Assembly (NCBI GenBank): GCA_009733575.1
Contig: ML769744.1
Location: forward strand, 1 to 64,000
From: Gymnopus androsaceus JB14
Lineage: Eukaryota > Basidiomycota > Agaricomycetes > Agaricales > Omphalotaceae
Reading direction: 5' to 3'
Length of the DNA stretch: 64,000 nucleotides
Shown here: positions 58,530-64,000 of the stretch, one piece after another
Numbering within the stretch: position 1 is the first letter of the stretch
How the letters are laid out: every line of letters begins with the position of its first letter
Program-made: the position numbers and the translations under genes
The notes under the pieces: model-generated
Told to the model about the DNA's origin: nothing
Database searches by the model: none
What the model saw: only the letters and a program-made list of their open reading frames with translations

Positions 58530-58960
58530 TATAACATTGGAATATTGATTGGTATCCAGTCTGGCACTCACACTGCCGCTGCCCTTATTTATCTATTTTC
58601 CCGATTCCCCTATCTTACTTACATATATAACCTGTACCATTGCTACCAGAACTCTTGCACGTTTGCTGCAGGTTCCCTGCCTATACAGATTTTTCCCTCC
58701 TTTGCTCACATCTCAGGGTCTAATCCAACATATAAGCACCTCAGTCGAGAATTATTACTGAGTTAATGAACTAAGTACAAACTACACATACAAATGGATT
58801 TGAAGGTAACCTTGGGATAAGGTTGACCAGCCCTAGGCATTATGGAATGGTATCATAGAATTGATATAGAGGGTAACACAAAAAAAGGGTAACACAATGC
58901 TGAAATGAGTGGTGCATGACGTGAGGTAGAGGTGGGCACAAATACATACTTGAGTACAGT

Positions 58961-59056
58961 GGCTGTCAAAATTGATGTCACCCCCCCAATTTAGTCGCCT
59001 ATTCAGTATCCCATTCAGTAGGTCATGTGGGGTGACATCAATTTTGACAGCCACTG
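58961..59056. repeat. perfect-ended inverted repeat inside the hAT-type element
   Basis: CAGTGGCTGTCAAAATTGAT then GTCACCCC at 58961-58988 is inverted at 59030-59056 (GGGGTGACATCAATTTTGAC then AGCCACTG). A 96-bp foldback nested in the larger element, possibly another MITE. Confidence 0.75.
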
Positions 59057-59561
59057 TATATTCATTATTCGTGGTATGAATATTTGTCACCTCAAATCCA
59101 CTATTTATACTCGAGTATATACTCAAATAGATATTCATGAATAACGAGTGTTTTAGGACGAATACTTGAGTATACTTGTGATTGATTAACAACATTACAA
59201 ATAAAGTAAATATAGGCTCAAACATGTAAGTAATAATGTTGAAGTACTATATTAGTGTTTAATAATAATATCCCTGACTCTGACTGAAGGGAAGGGAGGG
59301 TCCTGTCTGCAGCGATTGGACAAAAATCCACCGAAAATGCTACTCTAGGTAACTTTTCCCGCTGCTCCATACCAGCTACGTTTTTGCTTGAAACATACAC
59401 AACGCTTTGGCCTCCATTGTGAGTGCTTATTATAATTTGACAATTTTCAGGCCTTTTGTCTACCCCCATCATCTTGAGGTGTGTTGGACTTTGACCTTGA
59501 TTAAAGCATATAACATGTCTATAAAGGATATTTATGTTCTCACTTTATCTTCTGTCCTGCG

Positions 59562-60541
59562 TTGGGCCTATCACTGAATCAGAAGACCTTTCGCTGTGAT
59601 CAATTGAATTGCTTGCAAATATCTGATTTCTGTATTCTGTCGCACACCATCCCACCTCGTCAAACAAATAAACTCTCATTGGTCAATTTTGTTTTGGAAC
59701 AGTGTTGCATTTTACAGCCTACTATCCAATCAGGACCTAACATCTATGGAGCAATTTGTTCCCAGTTTCATGCCAAGTTCAGATCGGTTATTTACCGGTC
59801 TCTTGTCAAAGCTTTGCCTGAGGATGCTGCCAACTGTGAATCACACCCTTATCATCAGGTGGAGTTTCTGCCTTCCTTGAAGCAAACACTGTTGACTTGT
59901 CCTTCCTGCAACATTGATCAATTAATGAACTCACTACCAGCACCTTGTTCTACCATTTCAGATCACCCAATATTAAAGCTAATATTGAATCCAATGACAT
60001 TTTTACACTCTTGAGCAAGGTTTTCCAACAGCAATTTCTCTCTTTGCATATGGTGTCCAATCAAACACTTATTGAGTCTTACCTTAGCAAGAATTTTGAT
60101 ACCTTTGACAGCAATACTTCACATGACGTTTGCAGTTTAATATTTGCAATTCTGGAAGGTTGCGGTTATCCTCCATCTATTCTCAGTGCCATTTTGTCTG
60201 TGTTCTCTACTTATACCACAAATTCCAATCTCGGTCTTCCTGTTCCAGGCTCTGTCAATGATCGCAAATGCCTTGAAAGAAAAGAAGCATGCATTCAACG
60301 AGTTGCAAATGAAATTCATGCTTTAGAAGCAGCAAAAGAACTATGGCCACAGCCTGTACCTGACAATTTCACGAGACTTTGTGTTGTGTTCGCATTTGTT
60401 GATTTAAACCAACTCAATCACCACCACAACAGCAGGGTTTGCTTCATTCTCTTCTGCCTCCAAATCAACTTAGTACAGTTGTCAAGTGATCCTGAAATGA
60501 TAGAGATTGGGCTTTACTCCAAGGGCCCCCTCTTGATTTGA
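59562..60541 (+). CDS. unrecognised protein carried inside the hAT-type element
   Basis: Two overlapping frames (59562-60014, then 59945-60541) look like exons or a frameshifted single gene. The second contains LIFAILEGCGYPPSILSAIL and ERKEACIQRVANEIHALEAA, helical and well formed. CPSC in the first could be a zinc ligand pair. It does not resemble a transposase. It may be a captured host segment or the element's own accessory protein. An intron ending at TTTCAG (about 59962) could link the frames. Confidence 0.4.
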
Positions 60542-60739
60542 AGGACAGCAGAATGACTGGGACTGCTGTTTGGATGCGTTTCTTTTCAAATCAAATTGTT
60601 TCTATATGTAGTTGTTTATCTATTGCCTGTGACTGTGAGTGACCCTGCCTTTAACCTCCATCCTCTATCAACTTTGCACAAAAAAAGGACAGGAAGTATA
60701 TAATAGACAGAGTTGTCATCTTTGATTGTAGGACCGCTG

Positions 60740-61010
60740 CATGTATAATATTGTTGAAAGATTGTGTGTAGGATGGGTCGTTATACTTATAGTGATATGT
60801 TCATAGTCTTGATTTCGGAAACTGCGGCCAGTCGGGGATTGCCACAGCAGTGGCGCTAAGGATAAATACAGTCTATATACATTTCTGAGTACTATTACAT
60901 GACACAAAATTGTGGCAGTACTGAGAATTGAACTCTGCTGGTCAGCTATCACAGGAGGGCCTGACCTTAATCCAGAGTCAGTGCCCATAACCACTAAGCC
61001 ACACAGATTT
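60740..61010 (-). repeat. tRNA-derived SINE inserted in the hAT-type element
   Basis: On the minus strand GTGTGGCTTAGTGGTTATGG (A-box region) is followed about 50 nt later by GCAGAGTTCAATTCTCAGTA (B-box). The tail contains CCTTAGCGCCACTGCTGTGG and CAATCCCCGAC. Confidence 0.65.
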
Positions 61011-61623
61011 TATTACAGTTACATGCCAATAAGTTATAACATTATATACATATTCAAACATAGCCAAATTAAGTTATATATTGAATCTTTGCTTCAGTAA
61101 TGAATACCTCACATGCTTGTGCTAACGAGCACATGATATCAGCGAATATTTGCGAATATTCATGAATAAAGTACCACGAATATTTGTGACATCAAATTGG
61201 CTATTTATACTCAAGTAAGTACTCATGTAACGAATATATTCATCACTCGTGACTAATTATTTGTGCGTAATGAATGGCTAAATACTCATGAATACTCATG
61301 AATATTTGCTATTTGTGCCCATCTCTAATGTGAGGCAGAGACCAAACCTGAGGAATGGGCCTTGGAAGCACCAGACCCAACAGTCAGACCACTTGGTAGA
61401 TCACATGATATTTTTAAAAAGGTAATATCAAATTCGCCACATTTCTGATGAAAGTCAAAAGTGGTTCGGCTCTGCAATATATGGCACCCTGCAATGTGGA
61501 GAACCTTTACCAATTCCATGACATGGAACTTGTAGTGGGGATCAATACAGGAGGGTTTGGACCTGTGGACAATCACTGGCATCTGTGAGTACTCGCTGTG
61601 TCCTCTTGACCTGGACTAGCCTC

Positions 61624-62744
61624 ATCAGCAAAACCTGTATGACATGGGCAGTGCTTGAGCAAACTGTCCAGAGTTCCCAGTGCTCTATTGTCCCAGCACT
61701 CAGATGGTCCAGCTGATGCAGGAGGGGGCTCCCAAAAGCTCCTAGAGGCCGTAAAATTACCTTATTTGGAAATAAAAAAGAGATGTTGTATGATTTTATA
61801 TTTCTGACAGCACTGCATCAGCAAACCCTGGGTAATGGCCATAGAGGCCATAGCATGTCATAGCAGCCATAGCACTATGAAATGCTATGGTTTGCTATGG
61901 CTTACTATGAGCTCCTATGAGATTGCCGTGTGCTCAAGCCAGCTGTCATTCTCTCTCGCCAATGCTATATAAGAATCAGCGCATTGTTGAAACTTCCCCA
62001 ATCTCGCCCGACACCTCTAATTAAGCATAATTGAGCATGGGCGGTTGGTAGTAGTACATACTAGTACTATAGTTATACTACTAGTTTTGTTTATTATCCT
62101 AGTAGTTTAAGTAAGTCTACTTAGTATGTACTACCATGAATGCAACAATATATGATTTTATTATAATTATTTGGTCTTGCTCGAGACTTGAGCGGAATAA
62201 TTCAAGAAGCCATATATTTAGTTTTGAATTCAATCCTACCCTGACAGATGATGTTCCCATGAAATCTATAGCAAGCCATAATGATGTGGCGCCGGAATGA
62301 GCTTTGAGCGTGGCTCAAACCTGCGCAAGTTCAAGGGGAGAAACTGAGGGAGTCTGAGCATCCCCGTACCATCGTCAAGACATACTCAGCAGCAAATGTA
62401 GCTGAGGAGATGGTGGTTACGAACAAAAACCAATCTGATTTGTAATACATATGTAACTACTTAAATACTACCAGAACAGGGGTATCAGATGAACACCAGT
62501 CCGAAGGACTTGTCAAGATTCATGCACAAGCATGCATGAGGCTTGACAACAATCCATAGAAGCCCATAGCATTCCATAGCTCTGGATAGATGGGGACCTT
62601 GCTATGAGTGCTGGATAGCACTATCCAGTGCTGTCCAGTACACCCAGGTTTTGCTGATGTGGCAAGCACTGGGAGCTCTGGGAGTGCTGGGAATTTTAAG
62701 TATTGCTGTGAGAATGAAAATGCAAAATACAGGTTTTGCTGATG
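61624..62744 (+). mobile_element. MITE, CATCAGCAAAACC family, copy C, split by an insertion
   Basis: The left half (61624-61815: CATCAGCAAAACCTGTATGA ... TTTCTGACAGCACTG) and the right half (62660-62744: TGGCAAGCACTGGG ... AATACAGGTTTTGCTGATG) together match copies A and B. The halves are separated by an 844-bp insertion. Confidence 0.8.
61816..62659. mobile_element. 844-bp TIR element nested in MITE copy C
   Basis: Begins CATCAGCAAACCCTGGGT and ends CACCCAGGTTTTGCTGATG, inverted. TG is present on both sides (61814-61815, 62660-62661) but only once at the same site in copies A and B, so a 2-bp duplication is implied. The interior has many GCTATGG/CCATAGC words and an inverted GTAGTACATACTAGT repeat (about 62047-62140). 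Confidence 0.75.
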
Positions 62745-62905
62745 TATGCATACAATGCAGTTTCCCTGGTAAACTTGTTCTTGAATTTCTTAAACAAATG
62801 CTATGAACATTTGAATAATGGCTGCTTACACAGTAAATATGGATGTCCTTCTTTGTTATTATCAAACACTCATATTTTTCTTGTGGGTTTGGGGACTTGG
62901 GCACA

Positions 62906-62950
62906 GGCCTGTCGGGGATTGCTGTGATAGCAGCGCTAAGGATTAATAAC
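62906..62950 (+). repeat. partial SINE tail
   Basis: CTGTCGGGGATTGCTGTGAT and AGCGCTAAGGAT match the tail of the SINE at 60740-61010 in opposite orientation. Confidence 0.5.
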
Positions 62951-64000
62951 TAATTTGATAATCCTTTTGAATTCTTCAAAAGACATACCTTTGATACACT
63001 TCTCAAGTTCTTTAAAAGGCATGCCTTCAAATGGGGAGAAGTGAGCTTTACAGCTTACTTGGAATAGTACGGTAAAGACTTTAAAGTATATGCTGGCAAG
63101 AAAGAAGAAGTAAAAAACTTTTTAAAAACTTTACAGAGTTTTCCGAAAACCTTGGGCGTGTGCATCAAAAATTTTTCAGAAATAAATATTTCGTGATTGC
63201 CTCTTGATTGCCTCTAGGCGCGCGCTTGAGTATGCACTCCCCAGGCGCTTTTGAGGAGTTTCCCGGTTCCTCAGTGAATTTACTATGAAAACAGTGTTTT
63301 CATAGCAGGACATGACATAAACAAACTCCCAACAGCAAACCATAACTAGTTTTTCTGTACCTGAAGCTACTTAATTGAATCCAAAAATGTGTGCTGTAAG
63401 CACTCAGGCTTACTTGCTTGAACCAACTTGCAAAGGGTTCAAAATCTTTCTAAAGGGATCATAACTCAGTATTATGCTTTTAGAAGCACTTGGATATACC
63501 CTGAGCCCCATTCAGCAATGGAAACAGGAGCAGGATGAGGTTAACGACTCCTCCAAACAAGAGGAACAGTGAGTGTTGGTCATGGGAAAGTCCGTTGGCA
63601 TACTGGAGCAGGAATTATTTATTTTTGAAAAAAAATGCATATGCCAAGGTTTTCCGAAAACGCTGTAAAAGCAATGTACATAAAATATGTTACATCTTTA
63701 AAGAAAAGTGTACTGGAGTGTTGTGTTAATGCGAATTTGGCCAATAATGTTCATAGTTTTTTTATGTTCTCTGTTCAATATCGCAGACAAGGATTGTCTT
63801 TGTTGATTGGTTGTGGTCTAGTAGTCAAGTCAGATGTGCATCTCAAATCGGAGTCATTATTTGAACTGGATTGCCTTTCTGGAGGATTGATTTTGTGACT
63901 CGGAATTGTCCGATTTTGGTACAGTTTGCAAATGAGATGTGGTTGGGGAGACGTGGAGGAGGATGATGTTTTGAAATGGGATTGGATGAGTAATAGTAAA
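62951..64000. other. repeat-rich end of window, no gene recognised
   Basis: Includes the second copy of the 54489-54605 dispersed repeat (63234-63345). Frames at 63535-63898 show no domain. Inverted CAGCTTACT / CTTTAAAG words at 63050-63090 are weak. Confidence 0.3.

Larger units (their letters stand above)
58927..61327. mobile_element. 2.4-kb hAT-type element with TIRs and 8-bp target duplication
   Basis: Left TIR TAGAGGTGGGCACAAATA is inverted at the right as TATTTGTGCCCATCTCTA (one mismatch). The flanks are ACGTGAGG (58919-58926) and ATGTGAGG (61328-61335), 7 of 8 identical. Subterminal ATTCATGAATA, ACTCGAGTATA and TACTTGAGTA words repeat at both ends, as in hAT binding regions. The interior lacks any hAT dimerisation or DDE motif I can see, so it is non-autonomous. 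Confidence 0.85.

Noticed and set aside
60900..61010. Functional tRNA gene on the minus strand
   Set aside because: Acceptor stem does not close and a SINE tail follows; a partial related copy occurs at 62906-62950.

Overview
The window looks like nuclear DNA of a mushroom-forming basidiomycete (Agaricomycete). Evidence: very short GT-AG introns of about 45-60 nt with many small exons, families typical of that class (F-box-like, MYND finger, DUF6534 membrane protein, CYP450 with an A-x-H-T-T I-helix, small secreted cysteine-rich proteins), and no bacterial operon or Shine-Dalgarno signals. It falls into a gene-bearing left half (about 6-31 kb) and a repeat-rich right half (about 31-64 kb). 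A decayed transposon gene fills the first 5.3 kb.

Layout. 0.4-5.3 kb: minus-strand relic of a large repeat-family protein with a zinc finger, broken by frameshifts. 6.7-8.1 kb: F-box-like gene with one apparent frameshift. 8.6-10.7 kb: MYND-finger gene with several lesions. 11.1-12.3 kb: HSL-type alpha/beta hydrolase with complete triad. 12.5-13.3 kb: degenerate F-box-like locus. 14.6-16.5 kb: a spliced upstream small ORF followed by a 546-aa Ser/Thr-rich protein. 17.2-18.2 kb: secreted two-repeat protein with a homopolymer frameshift. 19.2-27.0 kb: three intact multi-exon genes that I could splice completely in frame: a DUF6534 seven-helix protein (minus, 342 aa), an FAD monooxygenase (plus, 454 aa) and a cytochrome P450 (plus, 518 aa). 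The two oxidase genes carry the same ~80-bp element after their stop codons and may form a small oxidative metabolite locus.

28.1-31.6 kb is a 3.5-kb inverted duplication carrying two head-to-head copies of a 108-aa, six-cysteine secreted protein gene. A third, indel-ridden and truncated copy lies immediately after a run of 25 N.

34.7-38.5 kb is the most unusual object: a 3,795-bp element with two 207-bp direct terminal repeats. Almost its whole interior is one minus-strand reading frame (about 1,060 codons, interrupted only by two in-frame TGA codons). That frame is built from tandem protein repeats and, at the DNA level, from a dense array of short perfect hairpins, about one every 30 bp. 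I know of no described family with this design.

38.5-64 kb is a transposon and pseudogene graveyard. It holds TIR elements with readable target duplications (a 320-bp hAT-type MITE, a 2.4-kb hAT-type element, a 262-bp mariner-type MITE), a CATCAGCAAAACC TIR family including a nested insertion, tRNA-derived SINEs, a foldback element, a Ty3 gag fragment and a 35-bp CCATGG minisatellite. It also holds decayed pieces of host genes (P4-ATPase, Hsp70, caspase-like protease). One small secreted protein gene (55.9-56.4 kb) appears intact there.
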